A stretch of DNA of 53,184 nucleotides, taken from NCBI GenBank assembly GCA_964442385.1, contig CAYTYZ010000008.1, positions 1-53,184 of the forward strand, read 5' to 3'. The notes beneath the pieces were generated by a model. The model was not told the origin of the DNA. It saw only the letters and a program-made list of their open reading frames with translations, and made no database searches. The position numbers were made by a program, and so were the translations under genes. Positions 14,898-23,186 of this stretch are shown piece by piece. The DNA comes from CAYTYZ01 sp964442385 (GTDB lineage: Bacteria; Patescibacteriota; Microgenomatia; UBA12405). Every line of letters starts with the position of its first letter. Within the stretch, counting starts at the first letter, position 1.

Positions 14898-16505
14898 ATG
14901 ACTATGAAAGCTGTACTTTTTTGTAGAGTTAGTTCTAAGGACCAAGAGGATAGCGGATATTCTCTACCCTCACAGGAAAAACTGCTTACCGAATACGCAG
15001 AAGCAAGGGGTTTTGGTATTGCCAAGATATTTTCCCTTTCAGAATCTGCTGGCGGAGGTAAACAACGCAAGATGTTTTTACAAATGCTAGATTATCTAAA
15101 AGAACACAAGATTAAAGTTCTGGTTGTGGAGAAAACTGACCGACTAACCCGCAATATGAAAGATGCAGTGGCAGTGAATAGTTGGATAGAAGACGATGAC
15201 GAAAAGCAGGTGCATTTTGTAAAAGAAAACTTTGTGCTAAGTCGCAATTCCAAATCTAATGACAAGTTTATATGGGGTATTAAAGTAACTACAGCGCAAT
15301 ATTACTTGGACAACTTGAGTGAAGAAGTAAAAAAAGGGCAAAAAGAAAAGCTAAGACAAGGATGGCTACCCAGTACTCCCCCTTATGGCTACAAAACTAT
15401 TGGCGAAAAAGGTCATAAGATACACGTAGTAGATGAGCAGATGGGACAGCTGGTAATAAAAATGTTTGAGCTGTATGCAACTGGAGACTACTCGCTACAA
15501 AAGCTTACTACCGAAATGCACGCCATGGGACTTAGGAGTAGCAAGGGTGGAAAGGTTCACAAAAGCCGTATACATAGTTTACTCACTGATCCATTTTATA
15601 TTGGAAAGAATGTATGGAACGGTGTTGAATCTCCTGGAAAACATGAGCCACTAATAGACTTTGAGACTTTTAGTAAGGTTGGGAAAAAATTAGTATCCAG
15701 AACTACTCCATACTACCGTAAGCATATGTTTTTGTTTAAAGGGCTTTTTACCTGTTCAGAATGTGGAGGTATGATAACTTGGGAAGAACAAAAGACTTTT
15801 GTGTATGGACATTGCAATCACTATAGAAGCTGCAGTATTAACAGATGGATACGAGAGGAAGTGTTGGAAACAAGACTTGTGGAAGAATTGGAGGGACTTA
15901 AAATTGAAAATCCAAGATTAATGGCCTGGCTTTCAAAGGCACTTAAAGAAGCTGGGCAATCTGAGAGTGATTTTTATATTGCCTCTACTGGAGAACTGGA
16001 AAAAGATAGGCAAGTAATTACAAAGAGAATGGATGGTCTTTATGTAGATAAACTTGATGGGCGTATTACACAGGCATATCATGATGAGAAATTTAAGGAG
16101 TTTTCAGAACAGCTAAAAGCTGTTGACGAAGAAATAGCTAAACATACTAGTGCTAAAAATATTGGGCACAATAGAAGGGTTGAGCTTTTTGATTTTGCAC
16201 AAATTGGAAAAGAGGAATATCTAAAGGGTGACATGACCAAACGGAGATCGTTAATGAGATTGGTATTTGAAAAGCTAGAACTTGGCCAAGAAACCATGAC
16301 CTTCAGGCTGTCCCCTGACTTTGCTCTACTAAAAGACTTGGTTACCAAAACAAATAGTTCGAAACTGCCAGAAATCTATGAAAATCAAAAAGAGATTTTC
16401 GAACACTCAAGTCTGCTGGATGTTTCCAAGTATTATAAAGCCTTACAGCCTGATTGTTCCGTTCTGCTCGCCCTTCTGGATTCGAACCAAAAACCTTCCC
16501 GTTAA
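14898..16505 (+). CDS. Large serine recombinase (integrase)
   Basis: 535 residues. The N-terminal resolvase domain has nucleophile Ser12 in LFCRVSSKDQ and the EKTDRLTR motif near residue 80. A recombinase domain follows (GWLPSTPPYGYKT onward), then a zinc-ribbon domain with CSECGG and GHCNHYRSC, and a coiled-coil-rich C-terminus. Such enzymes insert and excise mobile elements at att sites. The last 13 codons lie inside the tRNA-Asn gene on the other strand, so that 3' end is the obvious att site. TATACT 6 nt before the ATG gives a leaderless start. The far boundary of the element is not evident. Confidence 0.9.
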   Translation: MTMKAVLFCRVSSKDQEDSGYSLPSQEKLLTEYAEARGFGIAKIFSLSESAGGGKQRKMFLQMLDYLKEHKIKVLVVEKTDRLTRNMKDAVAVNSWIEDDDEKQVHFVKENFVLSRNSKSNDKFIWGIKVTTAQYYLDNLSEEVKKGQKEKLRQGWLPSTPPYGYKTIGEKGHKIHVVDEQMGQLVIKMFELYATGDYSLQKLTTEMHAMGLRSSKGGKVHKSRIHSLLTDPFYIGKNVWNGVESPGKHEPLIDFETFSKVGKKLVSRTTPYYRKHMFLFKGLFTCSECGGMITWEEQKTFVYGHCNHYRSCSINRWIREEVLETRLVEELEGLKIENPRLMAWLSKALKEAGQSESDFYIASTGELEKDRQVITKRMDGLYVDKLDGRITQAYHDEKFKEFSEQLKAVDEEIAKHTSAKNIGHNRRVELFDFAQIGKEEYLKGDMTKRRSLMRLVFEKLELGQETMTFRLSPDFALLKDLVTKTNSSKLPEIYENQKEIFEHSSLLDVSKYYKALQPDCSVLLALLDSNQKPSR

Positions 16506-16538
16506 CAGCGGGTTGCTCTACCGTTGAGCTAAGGGCGA
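16467..16538 (-). tRNA. tRNA-Asn (GUU)
   Basis: A complete cloverleaf: acceptor TCGCCCT/AGGGCGA, discriminator G, anticodon loop CTGTTAA (GUU) on a CCCG/CGGG stem, and T-arm GGTTCGAATCC. No CCA is encoded. Its 3' part is also the last 39 bp of the serine recombinase gene. Confidence 0.93.
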
Positions 16539-16608
16539 ATGTAGAGGCATTATAGCAAAAATGGCGATTTCGGACTAGGAAGAAAAATATAATATGGTAA
16601 CATAGGCA

Positions 16609-17067
16609 ATGAAGCTAATTATCGTGACACATGGGCAGTCAAATTTGGACTTGGGGATTGAAGATAACAAGCAGGGTCTAACTGAAGTGGGGATAATTGA
16701 AGCCAGACAACTGGCATTAAAACTAAAAAATGAAAAAGTAGATTTCTGTTACTGCTCCCCGGCTTTGCGGTGCGACCAGACTCTTTCGGCAATATTAGCT
16801 GAAAAGGAAGAAAGTGACATTCCAGTAAGTGTGTCTAGACTTTTGGGACCAAAAACAACAAAGGAAGATCTGGCGAAATTAAAATCTAGGATAAATTTGT
16901 TTTTGGATGAACTGAGATATGACCATGATAAAGACGATACCATACTAGCAGTGACTCACAAAAAACCAGCCGAAATGGCAGTACTAATTGCAACAAAAAA
17001 CTTTGTTGAGTTAGACCAAGGTGAGATAACTAGATTGGAATTAGAAGAAACTCCCCTAGCTTTGTAG
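16609..17067 (+). CDS. Histidine phosphatase family protein (small)
   Basis: 152 residues. The N-terminal motif is VTHGQSN where most members have RHG; the Thr replaces the phosphate-binding Arg. CSPALRCDQT stands in the SRAxxT position and the second catalytic His is in AVTHKKP. This is a minimal SixA/phosphoglycerate-mutase fold. The Arg change could lower activity or alter the ligand. TAACAT 5 nt before the ATG marks a leaderless start. Overlaps the end of the convergent membrane protein gene by 12 bp. Substrate unknown. Confidence 0.75.
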   Translation: MKLIIVTHGQSNLDLGIEDNKQGLTEVGIIEARQLALKLKNEKVDFCYCSPALRCDQTLSAILAEKEESDIPVSVSRLLGPKTTKEDLAKLKSRINLFLDELRYDHDKDDTILAVTHKKPAEMAVLIATKNFVELDQGEITRLELEETPLAL

Positions 17068-17820
17068 TCTGTTTTTTTTAATTTTATTTCGAAGTGAGAG
17101 CAGAATATTTAGTCCATTTATGACAGCTAGGCCAGAAATTGTAGGAAGTAGAAATTGATACTGTCGCAGGGGTATGTCTACTAGCCCAGTTAGAGACACC
17201 AAGATTATAAAGGCCACCCAACTAATGGCAAATACTGTTTTCAAATCAGACCATTTGCCAAGTCCCACCTCGCCTTTTTGTTCAGGACGAACATATACCA
17301 CCATGGAACCAACCATGGCCAGCCCCATAAGAAGTCCACGGGCAATGGGCATGAGACTTCCTTTGTAAGCTGGATCAGTGATGTGATTAATTTCTAATAG
17401 CACCAAACTGGTACCTAAAAGAATTAAGCCGCCCAGGATAAAATTATGAGAAAAAGTGGTATGCAAAAAATGATTGAGATGGCCAGCCTGGGTTTTGTCA
17501 TCCCTTAGCCCGGCATCATGGAGAGCTTTGGTTACGGTATGGACGGCTTTGCCAGCAAAGACAAAGAGCATGGACAGAAAAATAACGTTGAGAAGCATGG
17601 TGTCGGGCAGAATACCCCAGCCGGATTTGGGGAATTTAGTAATATCTAGGGCATAAGATAGAATTAGAACCGAGGAGATGCTGGGTAAAACAAAGAGATA
17701 AAGAATTTGGTGGAGATTTAGTTTTAAAAATCTCCGGTTTTTTAAAAAAGATGATTTATAAAATAGAACACTGGAAGTTGCGAGAATAACAAGCAGAGAT
17801 GCAGTGTGGCTTTGCAGCAT
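17056..17820 (-). CDS. Hypothetical polytopic membrane protein
   Basis: 254 residues with about seven hydrophobic segments and short loops; one conserved-looking loop is HDAGLRDDKTQAGHLNHFLH, with several His residues between helices 3 and 4. No family recognised. It lies directly downstream of rpoD on the same strand (10-bp spacing) and may be co-transcribed with it. Confidence 0.6.
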   Translation of the reverse strand: MLQSHTASLLVILATSSVLFYKSSFLKNRRFLKLNLHQILYLFVLPSISSVLILSYALDITKFPKSGWGILPDTMLLNVIFLSMLFVFAGKAVHTVTKALHDAGLRDDKTQAGHLNHFLHTTFSHNFILGGLILLGTSLVLLEINHITDPAYKGSLMPIARGLLMGLAMVGSMVVYVRPEQKGEVGLGKWSDLKTVFAISWVAFIILVSLTGLVDIPLRQYQFLLPTISGLAVINGLNILLSLRNKIKKNRLQS

Positions 17821-17829
17821 ATATTTATA

Positions 17830-18918
17830 TTAGCCTAAATAGTCTTGAAGTTTTTTGCGCCTACTGGGGTGGCGTAACTTGCGTAAAGCCTTGGCCTCGA
17901 TTTGACGAATGCGTTCGCGAGTTACATTAAATATTTTGCCTACTTCTTCAAGGGTTTTGGGTGTTTCACCACGCAGGCCAAATCTAAGTGAGAGTACTTT
18001 GGATTCGCGTTCATCAAGACTATCTAGAACTTCTTCGATGGATTCGCGTAATAGTTCTTGACTGGTTTCTTCGTAAGGGGAAAGCTGGGTGGTGTCTTCG
18101 ATAAAGTCTCCCAAAAAGGAGTCTTCGTCGTCGCCCACTGGGGTAGCTAGGGAAGTAGTGTCTTGGGAAATGCGATAAATTTCTTCAACTTTTTCAATTT
18201 CCATAACCACTTCGGCAGCAATTTCTTCGATGGTGGGTTCACGACCCAAGCGTTGGGTTAGGGCACGAGTGGCTTTGTAAACCTTGTTGATAGTCTCGAC
18301 CATGTGGACTGGAATACGAATAGTTTTGGCCTGGTCGGCAATGGCTCTGGTTATTGCTTGGCGAATCCACCAGGTGGCATATGTACTAAACTTGAATCCT
18401 CGTCGCCAATCAAATTTTTCTACGGCCCGCATTAGACCCTGATTACCCTCTTGAACTAAATCCAAAAATGTTAAACCACGACCAATATATTTTTTGGCTA
18501 TAGATACGACTAATCTAAGATTGGCATTGATTAGTTTTTCGCGTGCTTTGCCTGAACCTTTTTCAATTTCTTTGGCGTATTCTACTTCTTGTTCGAACTT
18601 TAAGAGATCAACTTTGCCAATTTCTTTTAGGTACATTCTAACGCTATCGACACTACCTTTGGGATTGAGAAGACCTAGTAGCTCGGCACTGGAATCACGG
18701 TTTTTACTAAGATTACCCAATACTTCTTTAGTGTCTACTTTGTCGTACAGGTCAATACCACGATCAAGTAAGTAATCAAAAATTGTATCTACTTCGGCAA
18801 TGTGGTTTTCTGGAGATGGGATGATTTCTAGAATTTCGTCGTGCGTTAAATACCCCTGTTTTTTGCCTAAGGCAAGGAGGCGCTGTTTGAGCTTGCTCAG
18901 GTCAAGCGCTTGTGACAT
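17830..18918 (-). CDS. rpoD: Primary sigma factor RpoD (sigma-70)
   Basis: 362 residues with the full set of primary sigma regions: 1.1 (about 1-60), 1.2 (about 92-125, DSVRMYLKEIGKVDLL), region 2 with the -10 reading helix (KFSTYATWWIRQAITRAI), region 3, and region 4 with the -35 helix (TLEEVGKIFNVTRERIRQIE). It directs RNA polymerase to housekeeping promoters and probably reads the TANNNT hexamers seen before many genes here. Its own start is leaderless (TAAACT, 6 nt, ATG). Follows dnaG with 9 bp between, the classic dnaG-rpoD pairing. Confidence 0.97.
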   Translation of the reverse strand: MSQALDLSKLKQRLLALGKKQGYLTHDEILEIIPSPENHIAEVDTIFDYLLDRGIDLYDKVDTKEVLGNLSKNRDSSAELLGLLNPKGSVDSVRMYLKEIGKVDLLKFEQEVEYAKEIEKGSGKAREKLINANLRLVVSIAKKYIGRGLTFLDLVQEGNQGLMRAVEKFDWRRGFKFSTYATWWIRQAITRAIADQAKTIRIPVHMVETINKVYKATRALTQRLGREPTIEEIAAEVVMEIEKVEEIYRISQDTTSLATPVGDDEDSFLGDFIEDTTQLSPYEETSQELLRESIEEVLDSLDERESKVLSLRFGLRGETPKTLEEVGKIFNVTRERIRQIEAKALRKLRHPSRRKKLQDYLG

Positions 18919-18927
18919 GTGGCCAGT

Positions 18928-20688
18928 TTACACCATGGATTGAAGTTTAGCAAGTCTTTTGGCCACTTGGTTGTATTGGTCTTCTAAAATAGGAGTGTCC
19001 TCTCCCCGGCTTTCCAGGCGCGCAATTTCTTTGGAGAGATCCGATAGCTGTTGTTTTAAGTTTTGAATTAAAATTAAATTTTGCAGAGAATGAATTTCTT
19101 GGGCCTTGGTTTCGGATTCAAACTCTAGTGCTTGGGCCCTTAAAAAAAGCTCTTGAAATAGGGGTTGTAATTCGGCTTCTATTTGATTTTGAAAAGCAGA
19201 AGCATCAGTAAAATTGGGTAGCTGTAACCAAATCTTTTGTAAAATTTCATCTTTTAGATTTGGAATTTGTTTAGCAACTTTTTTGACAACAGAGGAGGGT
19301 GACTTGGTAGATAAGATCAAGGTAATAAGCTGGCGTTCTTTTTCTACAGACTGGCTAGTCTTGGGCTTTATAGCAACTGGGGTTGATTGACTTGGGTGAG
19401 AGATTTTTTTGGCTTCTTCTTGAACAGAGGCTAAATCAGTAGACAATTCGTAGGCAATTTTTTGTAAATAGTCTCGTTTAATAACTTCGTTTTTTATATC
19501 GATAATAAAGGGCAGTGTGGCTTCAATAAACTTTTTACGCCCAAGTGGCGAGAAAGTATCGTGCAATGCTGCCATGGTTTCGATAATAAAATCCCAGACG
19601 GGCTGGGCTTTTTGAAGTTGGTTTTCAAAATAAGTTGGGTCGGATTTGATGGCTTCGTCCGGGTCTTTATATTTATCACCAAGGCGTAGGACTTTGATAT
19701 CAAAATCTTGTTCTCCTGCCAAAGTGATACTGCGAAGCGAGGCTTGGGAGCCGGCAAAATCGGCATCAAGGGCTAGAATAATCGTATCGGTATAGCGCTT
19801 TAATAATTGCAATTGCTCTTTGGTAAAAGCTGTTCCTTTTATGGCGATAATGTTTTTAAAACCGGCTTGATAAGGGCTAATCATGTCAAACTCACCTTCG
19901 GTGACAATAACATATTTTTTGGATCTTATGGCTTCTTTTGCTAAATGAAGTCCAAAAACAGTATGACTTTTGTGATACAGGGGAGTTTCGGGGGAATTGA
20001 TATATTTGGCATGAGTTTTTGGGTCAGTAGTGGGCAAAATGCGCCCAGCAAAACCTAGAATTCTACCTTGGGAATCAGCAAGAGGAAAAATCAACCGGCT
20101 ATTAAAGCGATCGTAGGGAGTGGAACTGTAGCTACTGGGACTAAAGGTACCAGAGGCAATTAAATCGGCCTGCGCAAAACCCTGTTTTAATAGATATCCA
20201 GATGAGGATGAAGAGTCTTTGGGTGAAAAACCTAGTTGGAATTCTTTGATAGTAGCGAGGCTTATTCCCCTGCCCTGCAAATAAGACAAGGCCTCCTGGC
20301 CCACTGGGTGATTTAAAAGTAGATGATTATAAAATTTAGCCAGAGTAGTATTTAGAGATATTAAAACATTTTTTTTACTCTCTTCTTGGGTGGAATGATC
20401 AGATTTTTGCAAAACTACTCCGGCTTTTTTGGCTAAAAATTCCAAGGCCTCTTTGAATTCCATTTTTTCAAATTCCTGCAAAAAAGTGAAGGCGTCCCCT
20501 CCTTTGCCACAGCCAAAGCATTTAAAAATTTGCAGTTCTGGAGAAACTATAAAGCTGGGTGATTTTTCATTGTGAAAGGGACACAGACCTGTCCAGTGGC
20601 GACCACGCTTTTTTAAACTGGGTACGTACTTAGTGATCAGCTCGATAATATCTATCTTGGATTTGATTTCTTCGACTTGTGAGATCAC
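18928..20688 (-). CDS. dnaG: DNA primase DnaG
   Basis: 586 residues. An N-terminal CHC2 zinc finger (Cys36, His39, Cys57, Cys60), a primase core and a TOPRIM domain with VIVTEGEFDM (about 256) and LALDADFAGS (about 305). The C-terminal helicase-interaction region is helical and low in similarity. Makes RNA primers at the replication fork. The GTG start has TAAAAT 5 nt upstream, so the mRNA is probably leaderless. First gene of the dnaG-rpoD pair. Confidence 0.97.
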   Translation of the reverse strand: MISQVEEIKSKIDIIELITKYVPSLKKRGRHWTGLCPFHNEKSPSFIVSPELQIFKCFGCGKGGDAFTFLQEFEKMEFKEALEFLAKKAGVVLQKSDHSTQEESKKNVLISLNTTLAKFYNHLLLNHPVGQEALSYLQGRGISLATIKEFQLGFSPKDSSSSSGYLLKQGFAQADLIASGTFSPSSYSSTPYDRFNSRLIFPLADSQGRILGFAGRILPTTDPKTHAKYINSPETPLYHKSHTVFGLHLAKEAIRSKKYVIVTEGEFDMISPYQAGFKNIIAIKGTAFTKEQLQLLKRYTDTIILALDADFAGSQASLRSITLAGEQDFDIKVLRLGDKYKDPDEAIKSDPTYFENQLQKAQPVWDFIIETMAALHDTFSPLGRKKFIEATLPFIIDIKNEVIKRDYLQKIAYELSTDLASVQEEAKKISHPSQSTPVAIKPKTSQSVEKERQLITLILSTKSPSSVVKKVAKQIPNLKDEILQKIWLQLPNFTDASAFQNQIEAELQPLFQELFLRAQALEFESETKAQEIHSLQNLILIQNLKQQLSDLSKEIARLESRGEDTPILEDQYNQVAKRLAKLQSMV

Positions 20689-20708
20689 AGCCTATTTTAA
20701 CCTGAAAG

Positions 20709-22385
20709 CTAGCCAAGTGTAGACAAAAGGGCTTTTACTCTGGCTTCGACATAGCCAACTTCGTGAGCAATTCTTTCATTTTTTAGTTTTTTGCAAATAA
20801 AAATAGTGGCAAGTCCGATGAAATTTATTTTAACTAGCTGGATACGATGTGTATTCTCCTGTGTTTTTGAGATATTTAGTCTTAAGTATTTTTCATAAGC
20901 CTCAAAATCAGTTGCATTAATTACATTGGCAATTTCCTTGGTCAATTTGGAAACCTGGCTACTGGATAAATAACTTTCCAATGGCTTTCTTAATACATAA
21001 TTAGCAAGTGGACTAGATTCAGGACTTGTTATAGCAGATAGTTTTATCTTCAGGTCGGTTAGATACCTATTAATTGCCGAATCAAGTTCTTGCTTTTTTA
21101 GTTCTTTTTTATCGGGTCTGACCTGTTTATCTGCTTTGACAATTGGTACTGGGGCTGGGGCAACCCTAGCAACAGGAGGGATAACTGGTGCTAGTTTTAC
21201 CTCCGGGGCCCTTGCAGTTTCTACTTGTCTAGGGGTTGGTGTTGCTACTCTTGGGGTTGTGGCAACGATTAGTCCATTGCTTCCATCAACATGAATCTCG
21301 GTAATACTAGGAGCAAAGAGTCTAGTTAGCCGATCTATAATTCCCTGACAGGCACCGTTTGAGTCTCCGCCTAGTTGCTTGCCTTTATAAAATTCATCCA
21401 TACTGGATAAGCTGTCTAATAAATTTTGTAATATTGTTAGATCTTGAGGTAGCTGAAGTACATGGTGTAACCAAGTTGTATCGCTAGAATTGAGCATATC
21501 TCTTAATTTGTCTGCCAGCACTTCACGTTGTTTGGTAATTTCTTTGGTAGTTAGCAAGCGATGTCCTGGAGACATTTTTTCAAGTCTGCCTTGTAAAATA
21601 TCTAGACTGGCTTTACTGGGAATATAGTCTAATTTATCCTTTTCAAATCCCAGCTGTCTTAACTCGGAAACCAAAGAAGCATGGAGATAACTAGTAAGAC
21701 CAGCTAGAGTTTCCAAGTCTTTTAGGTTCAATGGCCCAATTGTTAATTCTGAGGAAGAAACCATTCTTTCGGTTGGTTTTCCAATAGTTTGAATTGGTCT
21801 TTTTCTTAAAACGTAGTCAGCAGACTGTCCCATTCTGCGATTGAGAGCGTTTCCACTAGCAATTTTTCCTGGTGTTAATATTTCCCAAGTACGGTCTAGA
21901 TCCAGCTTCTTTTTGAAACGAACCAAAACCTGGTAAGCCCTATGGACTGATTCCAAGTCAGAATTGCCATAAAGAGATAGAGCAATTTCTTTACCATTGG
22001 CTGGATGTTCTTTGATGAGCCGTACCAGTTTGGCTTCCATAGGGGTTAAAGATGCACCTAGGCCTTCAAGCTGAACTGGGACTAATGGAGTTTCGCGTGT
22101 AGTACGCCTAGGCTGAAGGGCAGGCTGGCGTGGTTGGACTGGAGTTGCTTCTGGTCGTTTTTTTGGACCACCCAAAGCTTGGTCAAGTCTGTCTATTTCT
22201 CGTTCAAACTCAGTTCTAGCTTTATCGACAGCAGGGCTAGTACCCCTTCTAGGTAGACCATTTAGCGCTTCTATCAATGCCTCTCTTTCGACTTGTTGTA
22301 ACAATTTGGCTTTGGTTGCTTCAGCAGCTTTAATTTTGGCCTCGGCGTTTGCTATTCTTTGTTGTATATTTTCTATTATGCCCAT
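20709..22385 (-). CDS. Hypothetical protein with winged-helix-like and coiled-coil parts
   Basis: 558 residues. Residues 1-60 are an Ala/Glu-rich coiled coil. Around 125-190 the pattern LTPMEAKLVRLIKEHP...SVHRAYQVLVRFKKKLD...EILTPG resembles an OmpR-type winged helix, including the spacing LT-x2-E and R-x6-LRxKL. The middle is helical, followed by a Pro/Ala-rich linker (about 385-425) and a helical C-terminus. It might be a DNA-binding regulator of unusual architecture. TATAAT lies 9 nt before the ATG. Directly upstream of dnaG on the same strand. Confidence 0.55.
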   Translation of the reverse strand: MGIIENIQQRIANAEAKIKAAEATKAKLLQQVEREALIEALNGLPRRGTSPAVDKARTEFEREIDRLDQALGGPKKRPEATPVQPRQPALQPRRTTRETPLVPVQLEGLGASLTPMEAKLVRLIKEHPANGKEIALSLYGNSDLESVHRAYQVLVRFKKKLDLDRTWEILTPGKIASGNALNRRMGQSADYVLRKRPIQTIGKPTERMVSSSELTIGPLNLKDLETLAGLTSYLHASLVSELRQLGFEKDKLDYIPSKASLDILQGRLEKMSPGHRLLTTKEITKQREVLADKLRDMLNSSDTTWLHHVLQLPQDLTILQNLLDSLSSMDEFYKGKQLGGDSNGACQGIIDRLTRLFAPSITEIHVDGSNGLIVATTPRVATPTPRQVETARAPEVKLAPVIPPVARVAPAPVPIVKADKQVRPDKKELKKQELDSAINRYLTDLKIKLSAITSPESSPLANYVLRKPLESYLSSSQVSKLTKEIANVINATDFEAYEKYLRLNISKTQENTHRIQLVKINFIGLATIFICKKLKNERIAHEVGYVEARVKALLSTLG

Positions 22386-22469
22386 TAGAAAAGTATTATA
22401 ACATAATAAATATAATTTGGAATTATGTATTGTAAGTTAATAAGTTAGTACTTAGATATAGTAAATGTA

Positions 22470-22553
22470 TTTTGTTATAAGCTGAGTTGTAGTATAATCT
22501 TTGACCTGTATAAACAGGGAACTTTAACAATCTATGGATAGGGAGGAAAGGTA
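22470..22553 (+). promoter_or_regulatory. Promoter, +1 hairpin leader and strong SD of the HTH/GHKL operon
   Basis: TTTTGT (22471-22476 region), a spacer of about 17, then TATAAT (22493-22498) predict a start at about 22505. There the leader begins with the hairpin CCTGT-ATAA-ACAGG (22505-22518). A strong SD (GGGAGGAAAGG) precedes the ATG. This long-leader layout differs from the leaderless genes around it. Confidence 0.6.
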
Positions 22554-23177
22554 ATGGGAAATAGGATATCTGTTCACTTACACGAACTCATAAAAAAAGG
22601 AGTTCAATTTGAGCAAATCTGTAAGACGTGTGGTGTTGTCCCTGAGACTGTGGGCCGCTGGATGGGAGATGGAAAACCACCTGAAGGCGAGACCATGATT
22701 CGACTTTTGTACCTGTGTTGGCAATATGAGGTGTATCCAAATGACTTTGTACCAAACCCTGTTATTATGGCTTTGGCAAAGGCATTTGTGACTGGATCTA
22801 CTACTGGGGTTGATTTGGCAAAGGATCTGGATTATGGCTCTATGTCTAGGTATGGAAATGACACAATCTATCGTGTCCTTATGGGTAAACATGCGCTGAC
22901 ACCCGAAAAAATGGCCTTGGCAAAGGAGCTTATTGCTCAGAAGGGCTGGAAGAATGTGGAAAAAGCAGTGCTAGCGCCAGTAAGTGGTAACGCTAACTGG
23001 GCTAAAATCAAAGCTCTGTTGGAAGAGTTAACCAGAACTTTGGGACCGTTTGATGTAGGGTCTGCTGAAAGTAGGGTGGAACTGCGTCAAAAGGTTGGAG
23101 CTGGCCTGGTATTCGTTCTTTCCAATATCTTGAATGGACTTACGTCCGAAGAAACACACAGAATTGTGCACAAATAA
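22554..23177 (+). CDS. Helix-turn-helix protein paired with a GHKL ATPase
   Basis: 207 residues. The first 60 look like a helix-turn-helix (GVQFEQICKTCGVVPETVGR, then MGDGKPPEGETMIRLLYLCW), and a second repeat-like unit follows (LAKDLDYGSMSRYGNDTIYR...LTPEKMALAKELI). So it may hold two HTH units. It is 9 bp upstream of the ATPase gene and shares one promoter and one terminator with it. Base composition is richer in GC than the flanks, suggesting a transferred cassette. Probably the regulatory or DNA-reading partner. Family not recognised. Confidence 0.6.
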   Translation: MGNRISVHLHELIKKGVQFEQICKTCGVVPETVGRWMGDGKPPEGETMIRLLYLCWQYEVYPNDFVPNPVIMALAKAFVTGSTTGVDLAKDLDYGSMSRYGNDTIYRVLMGKHALTPEKMALAKELIAQKGWKNVEKAVLAPVSGNANWAKIKALLEELTRTLGPFDVGSAESRVELRQKVGAGLVFVLSNILNGLTSEETHRIVHK

Positions 23178-23186
23178 GGAGACAAA

